A stretch of 37,683 nucleotides of DNA from positions 1 to 37,683 of IMG/VR virus record IMGVR_UViG_3300027763_000011. One strand, 5' to 3'. The position numbers and the translations under genes are program-made. Below the pieces are notes generated by a model. It was not told the DNA's origin, did no database searches, and saw only the letters and a list, made by a program, of their open reading frames with translations. Of this stretch, positions 13,674-20,616 are shown one piece after another. The stretch is from a virus. Within the stretch, counting starts at the first letter, position 1; each line of letters opens with the position of its first letter.

Positions 13674-13833
13674 TTAGTTCCTTGTTGAATAACAGGGCCG
13701 CGTCGACATTGGTGATAATCTGCCGGATTGCCTGAGCATGCGTATGGTCCGCATTGTCTCGCTCGACAACGAGCATCCTCTTAGTTGCCTCGAGGATATC
13801 ACGTTGCCACTTGAGGGTGTTCGTCAAACTCAC
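13591..13833 (-). CDS. Small helical protein
   Basis: The protein has 80 residues from a GTG overlapping the upstream stop (GTGA). The first 55 residues are helical (LKWQRDILEATKRMLVVERDN, IRQIITNVDAALLFNKELSE); the last 25 lie over the start of the next gene in another frame and look less protein-like. The original gene may have ended near 13670 before extension or frameshift. Function is unknown. Confidence 0.55.
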   Translation of the reverse strand: MSLTNTLKWQRDILEATKRMLVVERDNADHTHAQAIRQIITNVDAALLFNKELSENLQDDRGQVRGTCEGSWPRSGEIVP

Positions 13834-13985
13834 CGATTCTTACTCTTGCCAGCAGCGTTCAGCGCGATCGCAACCATCTGCTCAAAGCTCCGGGCCTTGC
13901 CTCCGGCCCCGCGCTCCTTGCCTTTCTTTTTATTATCTTTCATCAGTTCCCGCATGTTCTTCGATACGTTCTTTCCTGATGGCAT
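13830..13985 (-). CDS. 51-residue basic conserved-type phage protein
   Basis: The frame starts MPSGKNVSKNMRELMKDNKKK and ends with QMVAIALNAAGKSKNR. The layout, a Lys-rich SKNMRELM part followed by Q-VAIAL-AAGKS, matches a group of very short basic proteins seen in many phages whose role is unknown to me. AAAGGA lies before the ATG, and the stop overlaps the next start. Confidence 0.7.
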   Translation of the reverse strand: MPSGKNVSKNMRELMKDNKKKGKERGAGGKARSFEQMVAIALNAAGKSKNR

Positions 13986-13999
13986 ATGTATCCTTTCTG

Positions 14000-14275
14000 T
14001 TATTTGTTTACCGACATTGAGTGCATGAAGATCGGAGTCTGCTCACCGACATAAGATCCGGCAATATTATAATCAAAATATTCCTGGGCATCTTCGTGCG
14101 ACATTCCCTGGTCCTGGAGGACCTCGATCACCTTGTCGATATCGTAGACGGCCCGGATCTTTTCTCCGAACGGAAACGCAACCCCGACGAATGCCTTGTC
14201 AAGTCCGTCGGCCAGCATCATGCCCTCCGCCTCTTCTCCGTACATTTCAATCAACTCTTCGATCGCTTCGTTCAT
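14000..14275 (-). CDS. Conserved phage hypothetical protein
   Basis: The protein has 91 residues and is acidic, starting MNEAIEELIEMYGEEAEGMM at an ATGA overlap with the upstream gene. It has FVGVAFPFGEKIRAVYDIDKVIEVL, then MSHEDAQEYFDYNIAGSYVG and TPIFMH. This order is familiar from widespread short phage proteins without assigned function. The longer start at 14305 is rejected because it would ignore the coupling. Confidence 0.75.
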   Translation of the reverse strand: MNEAIEELIEMYGEEAEGMMLADGLDKAFVGVAFPFGEKIRAVYDIDKVIEVLQDQGMSHEDAQEYFDYNIAGSYVGEQTPIFMHSMSVNK

Positions 14276-14862
14276 GCTGTCTCCTCTCCCACGACGTCGT
14301 CCCATGACGCCTCCTCACCATTCCAAACGTGGGGCTGCGACCGCAACCATTTTGGCTTTTCGCCTGTCTTGGTAAAGCTCGGCTCGTTCCAGAGCACGTT
14401 GTTCCCGGGAACGCACGTCATCCTTCCGTTGTCCAGGGCGATGAAATGATTCGACTTGGTCTGGCTCGGCGACATGGAGAATCCGTCTCCGTACGGTTCC
14501 GCCGTGAACAGGTAGCGCCCGGGCTCCCAAATCTTTCTGCTGGCGATCCAGACCCTGCACGACAGGCCCATCAGGTACTCGTACTCGATCGTCGTGAAGT
14601 TCCATCCGAAACAGTCCCACCTCTGCGCGTCGTGTATATCCCAATTCATAATTGAAATATCTCCGTGCATCATCGCGTGGAGTGGGAGTCCGCGGTAGAT
14701 CGCGCCACACTTGAGCATCACAGTGCATCCCCAGGCCCGGCCAGGGATCGAGGTCAGTCCAAACCAGACAGCGTCCTGGATCTCTTCTTTCTCTCCGTCC
14801 GACACGAAGGCCAGGTCGACCTTGATGTATAGATGGCGAGGAAGGTTCGCAGCGTGGGTCAT
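14272..14862 (-). CDS. Conserved phage hypothetical protein
   Basis: The protein has 196 residues from ATG 14862. It is Trp-rich and likely beta-rich: DAVWFGLTSIPGRAWGCTVML, KCGAIYRGLPLHAMM, WDCFGWNFTTIEYEYL and a C-terminal NHFIALDNGRMTCVPGNNVLW. I recall similar sequences in other phages but no function. ATGA overlaps join it to both neighbours, which fixes the start. It lies next to the oxygenase and may belong to the same modification cassette. Confidence 0.7.
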   Translation of the reverse strand: MTHAANLPRHLYIKVDLAFVSDGEKEEIQDAVWFGLTSIPGRAWGCTVMLKCGAIYRGLPLHAMMHGDISIMNWDIHDAQRWDCFGWNFTTIEYEYLMGLSCRVWIASRKIWEPGRYLFTAEPYGDGFSMSPSQTKSNHFIALDNGRMTCVPGNNVLWNEPSFTKTGEKPKWLRSQPHVWNGEEASWDDVVGEETA

Positions 14863-14939
14863 TTTGTTAGCTTGTCGCAGTAGATTGCCATCAATCCAAA
14901 AACAACTACCCAAACAATAATTGCGTACCAACCGCTCAT
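14859..14939 (-). CDS. 26-residue single-span membrane peptide
   Basis: The frame starts MSGWYAIIVWVVVFGLMAIY and ends CDKLTK: one membrane helix with a short charged tail. Its start overlaps the oxygenase stop and its stop overlaps the next start, both as ATGA. It is unrelated in sequence to the other 26-residue peptide at 10195-10275 but identical in length and coupling style. Confidence 0.6.
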   Translation of the reverse strand: MSGWYAIIVWVVVFGLMAIYCDKLTK

Positions 14940-15499
14940 CTCCACTGTCCTCCGGTTAGCCAGGCGACCAAGACCCACCTGGAGCCAAAGAATACTGGAC
15001 GCGCCTGGTGCTTTATGTAGGCAGGGAACATCGTTGCCGATCCCTGCTTCTTTACATCTTTCGCGTTATGCAAGTCGCACTCAACCCGGAGCCCTCCTCC
15101 AAGGAACTCGGATGGATCTGATAGGTTGATCACCATCGTTAGCTTGCGATCGCTTCCGTCGAAGCAGTCGAAGTGTGGCAGGAAAAACTGCCCTGGCCTA
15201 TAGCGCAGGATCTGCAACTGCTGAACCCCGGTAATGTCCAGTCTGTAGTGCTCTTCGTTTAGGTCCATGGCAACACTTCTGACAACGTCGTATAGCCACT
15301 TGTAGTGTTCCGCGAACGGCACCCAACACGACGAGCATGTCCTGGTGAACGCGGCCCGGGTCGTCCCATCCTTATTCATGATGTGAGATCTCTTCATGCC
15401 TATGACCTGGGCGTCATCGCGGATCATGTTGCACTGCCCCTGAGTCAACACGTCCGGCTCGCACACTGCCGTTAAGATCTTCTGCTTAAAGTCGCTCAT
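14936..15499 (-). CDS. 2-oxoglutarate/Fe(II)-dependent oxygenase (prolyl 4-hydroxylase-like)
   Basis: The protein has 187 residues. The metal-binding facial triad is visible as HFD (H109, D111) and H164, with R174 (in SRWVLVAW) for 2-oxoglutarate. LQILRYRPGQFFLPHFD, NLSDPSEFLGGGLRVE and ARPVFFGSR are the strands of the double-stranded beta helix in P4H/PKHD-type enzymes. Relatives hydroxylate Pro or other residues in proteins; TET/JBP base oxidases look different. It adjoins two glycosyltransferases, so hydroxylation followed by glycosylation of a virion or host component is possible but not shown. Confidence 0.85.
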   Translation of the reverse strand: MSDFKQKILTAVCEPDVLTQGQCNMIRDDAQVIGMKRSHIMNKDGTTRAAFTRTCSSCWVPFAEHYKWLYDVVRSVAMDLNEEHYRLDITGVQQLQILRYRPGQFFLPHFDCFDGSDRKLTMVINLSDPSEFLGGGLRVECDLHNAKDVKKQGSATMFPAYIKHQARPVFFGSRWVLVAWLTGGQWR

Positions 15500-15746
15500 A
15501 CCTAACCTCCTTGAGCGCGGTCTTCAGCGCGTACTGGAACAGAGCATCCTTGTCGTTCGCAATGTGGATGCGCCCGGCCTCAACGATTGATTCGTAGACG
15601 TCCTTGTCCACGTCCAGCCCCAACTCATAGCAGACAATTTTCTTCTCAGAAACGATTCTGATCAGATCTGCTTTAGGTTTGCCTGGATATCTTTTGTGAC
15701 GGCCAGAATATCTTCCGGCTTGATTGACCTTAGAACGTTGCACCAT
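15486..15746 (-). CDS. Small hypothetical protein, start uncertain
   Basis: The supported part is the C-terminal 60 residues (SEKKIVCYELGLDVDKDVYESIVEAGRIHI and the helix ALFQYALKTALKEV), which lie after the heptosyltransferase gene. ATG 15746 (AGGGAG seven bases upstream) gives 86 residues but overlaps that gene by 85 bases, and its N-terminus is basic and possibly unnatural. A GTG near 15620 would give a much shorter protein. The stop overlaps the oxygenase start. Confidence 0.5.
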   Translation of the reverse strand: MVQRSKVNQAGRYSGRHKRYPGKPKADLIRIVSEKKIVCYELGLDVDKDVYESIVEAGRIHIANDKDALFQYALKTALKEVRYERL

Positions 15747-16726
15747 TTGGGTTCTCCCTGTATTGCGTTGACCGCGTCTTTGCATTTGTCCTTGGGTTGC
15801 TCGTACACCGAGCATGGGGCGTGGGGACAAACATCTTTAGGAAAGATTGGCTTCACATACTTGTAGTACTTCGACGTGTGCTCAGGTCCGTAGGGTCCGT
15901 ACAGTCCTACGGTTGGCGCGTCGAATATCGCTGTCATGTGCATGATCGCCGACTCCGGGCAAACTGCCATGTCGCAACGCGCAGCCAGGTGCAGTAGCGT
16001 CCTGACGTTGCATAGTCTTCCCTGGAGATTGACGAGCCTCTGGTGCGTGATGGACAAAGGAGGATCGTCGTGACCAACTGCCACAACGTGCCAGTCCTTG
16101 TTCTCCTTCAAGAAAGACTTAATGAACAGCCCGGCCTCGTATGTTGGGTAAGACTTCCACAAGCTAGATCCGCTGATGCTGTAGAGCAGGAACGGTCCAG
16201 GAACGTCGAATCCTATCGTAGCTAACTCATGCTGATCCTTTTCCATCAGCTTTGCGTATGGCTTCTTAAACTGATCGTCAACCTCGACGCCCCAGGATCT
16301 GTAGACGTAGTCGTAAACGTTTCCGTCCAGGTGCGCTGTCTTTGACAGGATATCGTCCAGGCAGACGTGGCCCCTGTAAGATTTCCAGGTGGCAATCGTA
16401 GGAGCCAACGGCATTACCCTGACTCCGGTGAATCCTTCCCAAAGTGGCAAGTGCCGTTGAGGAACGTAAGCCTCGATCCTTCCGTCTCCCTCGTAGTGTT
16501 GCATTGCCCTGGCGATGCCCATGGCGATGAACTGATCCCCGATCGCTCCACCGCGGTACAGGGCCGCGTATCCGCCAGAGGCGCAACCAACCCGGTAAGG
16601 AATCGTGTAGGCGTCGGCATGTGTACCAGGAACCCCGCGGACCTCGTCCGGGACTACGATTGAATCGTGTGGATGATGTAGACGATCGTCCAGCATCATA
16701 GGATCTTTTAGGGTCAATATTCTCAT
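15662..16726 (-). CDS. GT9-type glycosyltransferase (heptosyltransferase-like)
   Basis: The protein has 354 residues. The GT-B fold of ADP-heptose:LPS heptosyltransferases is seen in GGAIGDQFIAMGIARAM (59-75), WHVVAVGHDD (212-221), LLHLAARCDMAVCPESAIMH (244-263, with E258 and H263) and PTVGLYGP (271-278). Four Cys in the C-terminal part (300, 305, 315, 329) may bind metal, as in other phage versions. The bacterial family extends the LPS core in the cytoplasm. Here it may alter host LPS against superinfection or decorate a phage component. The start overlaps the GT8-like gene by four bases. Confidence 0.85.
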   Translation of the reverse strand: MRILTLKDPMMLDDRLHHPHDSIVVPDEVRGVPGTHADAYTIPYRVGCASGGYAALYRGGAIGDQFIAMGIARAMQHYEGDGRIEAYVPQRHLPLWEGFTGVRVMPLAPTIATWKSYRGHVCLDDILSKTAHLDGNVYDYVYRSWGVEVDDQFKKPYAKLMEKDQHELATIGFDVPGPFLLYSISGSSLWKSYPTYEAGLFIKSFLKENKDWHVVAVGHDDPPLSITHQRLVNLQGRLCNVRTLLHLAARCDMAVCPESAIMHMTAIFDAPTVGLYGPYGPEHTSKYYKYVKPIFPKDVCPHAPCSVYEQPKDKCKDAVNAIQGEPKWCNVLRSIKPEDILAVTKDIQANLKQI

Positions 16727-17367
16727 GGTAGTACCTTATCCATTTCCTCAATCCACTTCGCCCTGGCATCTCCGTAGATCCCGGCTGCGTGTGGCATGAA
16801 TCCGTCCGACTGCTTCTTGTCCTTCGGCGTATTGATCTCCATCGCATTCCATTCCCAACTCAGGAAACGAACGGAGTAACCGAGCATCCTGGCCCGGTAA
16901 TTGGTGAAAGTCTGTTCCGGGAACGCGAACGGTGCGTACACGAAATTTGCCCAGGCGCCCGCATGTTGCTTGTCGCACACCATCACCCCGGTGTTGAAAT
17001 AGCCCTGGGTCCACTTGACCGATCCGAGCAGTGCCTGGGATAGGATCATCTCGTTGGCCCGGCCCCAATGTAGCTGGTCACCATGAGGCGCGTCGGCGCA
17101 AGCGTAGAAGTGTCCCTGGGGAAAAGTCTCGAATGGGTTTACGCACTCGCGCGAAATCAATACGTCGCTGTCGACAAACAGAGTCCTGTCGGCATTCTGC
17201 ACCGCATCGACTAGCGACATTTTGGCTAGCAGTCCGATCGGCTTCTCCGGCTTAATGACCACAAGATTGGCATCCCATCGCTTGGATGATTCTTCCATCC
17301 TTGGCAGGGAATGCTTCTCAAACCATTCCGGCAACTGACAACTAACTGTTACTATTTGCCTCTTCAT
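16723..17367 (-). CDS. GT8-like glycosyltransferase
   Basis: The protein has 214 residues, short for a GT-A enzyme but complete in motifs: LLAKMSLVDAV (46-56), the metal-binding DSD in TLFVDSDVLIS (66-68), GYFNTGVMVCD (122-132, a hallmark of GT8), PEQTFTNY (150-157) and PHAAG (192-196, the second metal-binding His). It would transfer a sugar from a nucleotide donor, retaining configuration. AAGGAGGT seven bases before ATG 17367 is a strong ribosome site. It is coupled to the GT9 gene downstream. Confidence 0.82.
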   Translation of the reverse strand: MKRQIVTVSCQLPEWFEKHSLPRMEESSKRWDANLVVIKPEKPIGLLAKMSLVDAVQNADRTLFVDSDVLISRECVNPFETFPQGHFYACADAPHGDQLHWGRANEMILSQALLGSVKWTQGYFNTGVMVCDKQHAGAWANFVYAPFAFPEQTFTNYRARMLGYSVRFLSWEWNAMEINTPKDKKQSDGFMPHAAGIYGDARAKWIEEMDKVLP

Positions 17368-17494
17368 GGATGCCTACCTCCTTAATTGCTTTCTTTAATC
17401 CCTCCGGGATGATCGCCAGCCTCCCGGTAGAATCAAACACATCTCCGTTAGAAGTGACCGCGTAGTATCTTTCGCCCCACTGGACAAAGATCAT
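17342..17494 (-). CDS. 50-residue hypothetical protein
   Basis: The frame starts MIFVQWGERYYAVTSNGDVF and continues through GRLAIIPEGLKKAIKEVG, a small beta hairpin plus helix. It starts at an ATGA overlap with the upstream gene, preceded by GAGAGGAAG, and runs 26 bases into the GT8-like gene. The function is unknown. Confidence 0.6.
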   Translation of the reverse strand: MIFVQWGERYYAVTSNGDVFDSTGRLAIIPEGLKKAIKEVGIHEEANSNS

Positions 17495-17676
17495 GTCGAC
17501 TTCCTCTCATCCATAAATCTTTGGATGATCTGATGCAGCCTGTAATTTTCCCATGAAAGATATTCCATGATGCGCTCCATCCGCGTCGACTCGTCTTTAT
17601 GCAGAAACACGGCAAGTGGATCTTCCCATGTTTTGGTTTCCGGGCCGACGTGGATGCTGGAGCTTTTTGTTGTCAT
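17491..17676 (-). CDS. 61-residue hypothetical protein
   Basis: A polar N-terminus (TTKSSSIHVGPETKTWEDP) is followed by one long amphipathic helix (MERIMEYLSWENYRLHQIIQ). ATGA overlaps link it to both neighbours. No domain is recognised. Confidence 0.6.
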   Translation of the reverse strand: MTTKSSSIHVGPETKTWEDPLAVFLHKDESTRMERIMEYLSWENYRLHQIIQRFMDERKST

Positions 17677-17804
17677 TTACTTTTTAGGCTGTTGTCAAAT
17701 TTGCCGAACACGATCATGACGACCCAAACGATCGGCACAAGTACAAGTACGATCGTTGTGGCGAGTCCAACCAAAAAGATGAATTCGATAATGTTCCCGA
17801 CCAT
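17673..17804 (-). CDS. 43-residue membrane protein
   Basis: The frame starts MVGNIIEFIFLVGLATTIVL and continues with LVPIVWVVMIVFGKFDNSLK, one long or two closely packed membrane helices and a polar tail. It starts at a TAATG junction and ends at an ATGA junction. Its role is unknown; a position far from the lysis genes makes a holin unlikely. Confidence 0.6.
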   Translation of the reverse strand: MVGNIIEFIFLVGLATTIVLVLVPIVWVVMIVFGKFDNSLKSK

Positions 17805-18169
17805 TACCGTATCTTCCCCTCCTTGGCCTTGTAGAGCGTGAACACGGCCCGGACCAGTGCGCGCTCTAGGTGGTCAATGCATGTCTCGCCTAAACCGTCC
17901 GGAGAAGACACGTTGCCATCGATCTGTTGCATCGCCCGGGTCATGTGGGCAATCGCCCGGTCCGAATTGTAGCGGAGTGAGTTCTTGTGGAACCACTCGC
18001 CAAACCTAGACTTGTTTGACCCGCGGTTCATGATCTTTCTGATCACACCGCTCGCATAGGTAGCTACGTCTTCGATCGTTGGTCCTGTATGATCCTTGAC
18101 CGGGAGCCCCTCCTGGAGTTCGCGGACTGCTGTGCCCAGCGAATCGATTGCTTCCATGATTGATTCCAT
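17804..18169 (-). CDS. Hypothetical protein with weak similarity to DUF5664
   Basis: The protein has 121 residues and is helical. The C-terminal half (NSLRYNSDRAIAHMTRAMQQIDGN, then CIDHLERALVRAVFTLYK) resembles the histidine-containing helices of the DUF5664 / dATP-dGTP diphosphohydrolase-type family often found in phages, but the first metal-binding part is not evident. If related it is divergent, possibly not catalytic. The assignment is tentative. Confidence 0.65.
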   Translation of the reverse strand: MESIMEAIDSLGTAVRELQEGLPVKDHTGPTIEDVATYASGVIRKIMNRGSNKSRFGEWFHKNSLRYNSDRAIAHMTRAMQQIDGNVSSPDGLGETCIDHLERALVRAVFTLYKAKEGKIR

Positions 18170-18170
18170 A

Positions 18171-18443
18171 TTAACAGTCCCACTTTCTCAGGCTTTTATT
18201 GATCCTGCTGTTTGGGTCCCGGGCAGTCTTGGCCGAGGTCAACTTCTTCTTCATGCCAGACATGCGAGCACAAAAAGATTTGCGCCTCGCAGCCGAGGTC
18301 TCGGATCGGGCAGCCTGCTTCCTGCTGACCGGGGCCTTTAGGTTCCCGCCTGTAGCGCGGTTGTAGCTACGACGTCCGGCCTCATTCAGCCCACCTTCCG
18401 GGTTCTTACCCAGGGCCCTTTGCCATGCTGGACTATCGGCCAT
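18171..18443 (-). CDS. DUF6321-like basic protein
   Basis: The protein has 90 residues from ATG 18443, with AAGGAGG six bases upstream. SPAWQRALGKNPEGGLNEAG, RRSYNRATGGNLKAPV, ARRKSFCARMSGM and the C-terminal INKSLRKWDC match a conserved small phage family I know as DUF6321. It is highly basic, so nucleic-acid binding is plausible, but no function is established to my knowledge. Confidence 0.75.
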   Translation of the reverse strand: MADSPAWQRALGKNPEGGLNEAGRRSYNRATGGNLKAPVSRKQAARSETSAARRKSFCARMSGMKKKLTSAKTARDPNSRINKSLRKWDC

Positions 18444-18591
18444 AACCAACCTCCTTTGCTGTTAGTTTTGACTGCTCAAACGCCTTCGCAGTCGGCGCTC
18501 CTTTAGATCCGGGTTTCCTCATTCTTTCTTTCGAGCCAGCTTTAATCCTGGCCCTCTTCTTGTGAATGTTTGCGTATAGTCCTGGTTTCAT
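18433..18591 (-). CDS. 52-residue basic phage protein
   Basis: The frame starts MKPGLYANIHKKRARIKAGS and contains MRKPGSKGAPTAKAFEQS, a pattern recurring in many unrelated phages next to DUF6321-like genes. AAAAGGAGG lies six bases before the ATG. It overlaps the next gene by 11 bases. Function is unknown. Confidence 0.75.
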   Translation of the reverse strand: MKPGLYANIHKKRARIKAGSKERMRKPGSKGAPTAKAFEQSKLTAKEVGYGR

Positions 18592-18603
18592 TTTTTCCTC
18601 CTT

Positions 18604-19476
18604 TTAAGCCACACCTTTTGGTTTGAATTTCTTGTCAAAGCACCACAGTGCCAGGCAGTGCTGAAAAGCACTCCAGCCATCTTCCAACTCCTGCTCGCTC
18701 CACTTGTAAACGTAGGGAGCGGACGGAGTCTTGGACGATAGTATCACCGACATGCAGTGCACTTCTTTACCAAGGGCCTTCCTATAGGCCCCTAGTTGCA
18801 TGGCGTCGTGCGCATAGATCGGGCGCCTAGATGCTGTCACCTTCTCCGGGTCGAACGATCTGTTCTTCAGATCGATTAGGCATGTGCCATACTCGGAGTG
18901 ATCGATCAGCGCGTCCGCCTTCCCGGCGTATCCAGCACCGACCAGCACCTTCTCTTCCCAATGGGAGGAGACGACCTCGGAGTTGATCCACTTCACCATG
19001 TGCTCCGCGAAGGGCAGTAGATCCTCGCGAATCTCAATATCCTTTACGGATACAGGCTCCTTCTTCTCGCGCAGTAGTGGAAGTAGTCTCTCCTGGACAT
19101 CATGCATAGCAGTGCCATGGTTCGACGCCTTCTTGGTCACTGCCTTGCTCAACTCCTCAACTGCCGACGCCCAATCTTCCAGGGTCTCCCCGGGAAGTCT
19201 CGGGCGCTCGTCGGCTGCGAGTAGGATTTGAGTTATTTTCCATGCATTGAGTTGGGGGGCGTCCTTCACTTTGATCACCGAAGTGACCGACGGAAGAAGA
19301 TCAATTCCTTCCTTGGCTAATTTCCTCACGTCCCGGAGCGTCGTGGGACGGTCAAATCCTGACGCGTCCGGGACCGTGTGGTAAGCCTCTCCGTCAGTCG
19401 AGTACCAGTGCGCGGAGAATTCCGCGGTCACCAATCTCGTTGGCGTTTCCGAATGAGTGGAGAGTTCCAGCGCCAT
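18604..19476 (-). CDS. RecB/Cas4-type PD-(D/E)XK exonuclease
   Basis: The protein has 290 residues from ATG 19476, which shares one base with the upstream stop (TAATG). The motifs of RecB-family nucleases are in order: NHGTAMHD (H125), AGYAGKADALID (D188), CLIDLKNRS (D202, K204) and HDAMQLGAY (Q227, Y231). It probably degrades or resects linear DNA during recombination or replication. Together with the upstream gene it resembles phage exonuclease/binding-protein pairs. A longer start at 19560 is rejected. Confidence 0.82.
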   Translation of the reverse strand: MALELSTHSETPTRLVTAEFSAHWYSTDGEAYHTVPDASGFDRPTTLRDVRKLAKEGIDLLPSVTSVIKVKDAPQLNAWKITQILLAADERPRLPGETLEDWASAVEELSKAVTKKASNHGTAMHDVQERLLPLLREKKEPVSVKDIEIREDLLPFAEHMVKWINSEVVSSHWEEKVLVGAGYAGKADALIDHSEYGTCLIDLKNRSFDPEKVTASRRPIYAHDAMQLGAYRKALGKEVHCMSVILSSKTPSAPYVYKWSEQELEDGWSAFQHCLALWCFDKKFKPKGVA

Positions 19477-20093
19477 TAGAACGGTGCTCCGTCGTCGGTC
19501 GCTACGGTCGATTTTACCCCACCGAGTTCCTTCGACAGCAGGAGTTTTTCCTGGAGCCACTTGGGCAAGTTGACAAACTCGCCACCCTGGCCCTGTTCAA
19601 TCTCGTATGAGACAAGATTGTTTACGCGCTCAGGAACGACCATGCCCTTTGGCAGTTTGGATGCCGATCCGATCGCAGCGTAGGTCTTGCCGGACGTCTG
19701 GCTAACCTTGTGAACTACATTGAGCAGTGCTGATTTGCCCAGGAAGTCCGTCACCTTGAATGAGGCGAGTTGCTTGGCGTTGAGCGCCGACCCTAGCCAG
19801 CCTTCAACGAACTTCCGAAGCGACGCCTTCGGTCCGATCGACGCGGTAAACTCCGCGGAACAGACCAACGGCTTTTTGATGATGGTGACCTTACCATTCT
19901 CTACTTGCTCGAAGTCGTCGTTCTGATCACAGATCTCAAACGCGATCCTGATCTTTTTCAACTCCTTCGTCTCACCTTGATAGGTGCTCTTTTGGGTTCC
20001 CATGTCAACTACCGAATAGCAGATTGCAGGATGCGCTCCCGCTTCTACGATCGGTCTTTCTTTTGTGCTTTTTTCGCTGAGTACTAATGCCAT
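19476..20093 (-). CDS. Putative ssDNA-binding or recombination-associated protein
   Basis: The protein has 205 residues. An OB-like beta-rich N-terminal half (AGAHPAICYSVVDMGTQKS, KKIRIAFEICDQ) is followed by LRKFVEGWLGSALNAKQLASF and SALLNVVHKVSQTSGKTYAAI. The acidic C-terminus ends in DDGAPF, a small acidic tail reminiscent of SSB tips. Proteins with this pattern are often encoded beside RecB-type nucleases in phages. The family relation is moderately supported; DNA binding is inferred. AAGGAGA precedes the ATG. Confidence 0.7.
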   Translation of the reverse strand: MALVLSEKSTKERPIVEAGAHPAICYSVVDMGTQKSTYQGETKELKKIRIAFEICDQNDDFEQVENGKVTIIKKPLVCSAEFTASIGPKASLRKFVEGWLGSALNAKQLASFKVTDFLGKSALLNVVHKVSQTSGKTYAAIGSASKLPKGMVVPERVNNLVSYEIEQGQGGEFVNLPKWLQEKLLLSKELGGVKSTVATDDGAPF

Positions 20094-20107
20094 ATGTGTG
20101 TCTCCTT

Positions 20108-20521
20108 TTATGGTTTATTTGGGTTTATCTGAGGTGAAGTCTGATGAATGTCTTTTGCGTGCGTGACTGCTGGCAACACGATCGGAAGACTATTGTTTAC
20201 TAAATCGATCCAATCCTTAAATTTCATTGTGACGTGCCATCCTGTTTGATTTCTTCGATGACAGACGATAGGCGTCTTACCAGTTTTTGAATCGTTGGAA
20301 GATTGTTGCATCCAATCGTAAATTTTGGTTTGTTGGCAGTACTTGACCTCGACGTGGAACGGCCAGAGTTCTGATTCGACCAGTACATCACTAGCTCCGC
20401 CATCCGGAGACCCGCAGAATTGTTGGGCGCGCCTAGCCTTCCATCCAGCCTCACTGAGCAGGCTCGAAACCTCGCGTTCACCGCGTTTCCCCTTGTTGCG
20501 TGACATTTTCCCTCCGCCCAT
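20108..20521 (-). CDS. PD-(D/E)XK resolvase-like nuclease
   Basis: The protein has 137 residues. E16 (KRGEREV), D45 (GGASDVLV) and E58/K60 (FHVEVKYC) form a complete catalytic signature as in archaeal-type Holliday junction resolvases and related phage nucleases. The C-terminus is Pro/Asn-rich. AAGGAGG just before ATG 20521 gives a strong ribosome site; a second ATG five codons on also has one. It may resolve replication intermediates before packaging. Confidence 0.75.
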   Translation of the reverse strand: MGGGKMSRNKGKRGEREVSSLLSEAGWKARRAQQFCGSPDGGASDVLVESELWPFHVEVKYCQQTKIYDWMQQSSNDSKTGKTPIVCHRRNQTGWHVTMKFKDWIDLVNNSLPIVLPAVTHAKDIHQTSPQINPNKP

Positions 20522-20552
20522 GGTGACCTCCTTGTTTCAAGATCACCGGACT

Positions 20553-20570
20553 CTGCCAGAAACATGGCAG
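20553..20570. promoter_or_regulatory. Dyad in leader of recombination operon
   Basis: CTGCCA (20553-20558) and TGGCAG (20565-20570) are a perfect 6-base inverted repeat, lying in the 95-base gap before the resolvase-like gene. On the transcript strand TTGACC lies just upstream, but no good -10 follows at the right spacing. A repressor site or an RNA hairpin are both possible. This gap is the likeliest start point of the early operon besides 9345-9722. Confidence 0.35.
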
Positions 20571-20616
20571 TCAGGTCAATACATTATTTTTGGGGATTAT
20601 TAATTAGCTTGACTTG

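Noticed and set aside
15486-15830. Long form of the gene after the heptosyltransferase
   Set aside because: The first 28 residues would lie over the heptosyltransferase end in another frame and are Arg/Gln-rich; a later start is used.
16278-16847. Minus-strand frame of 189 codons across the two glycosyltransferase genes
   Set aside because: It is an Arg/Ser-rich alternative frame over the motifs of both enzymes and shows no motif itself.
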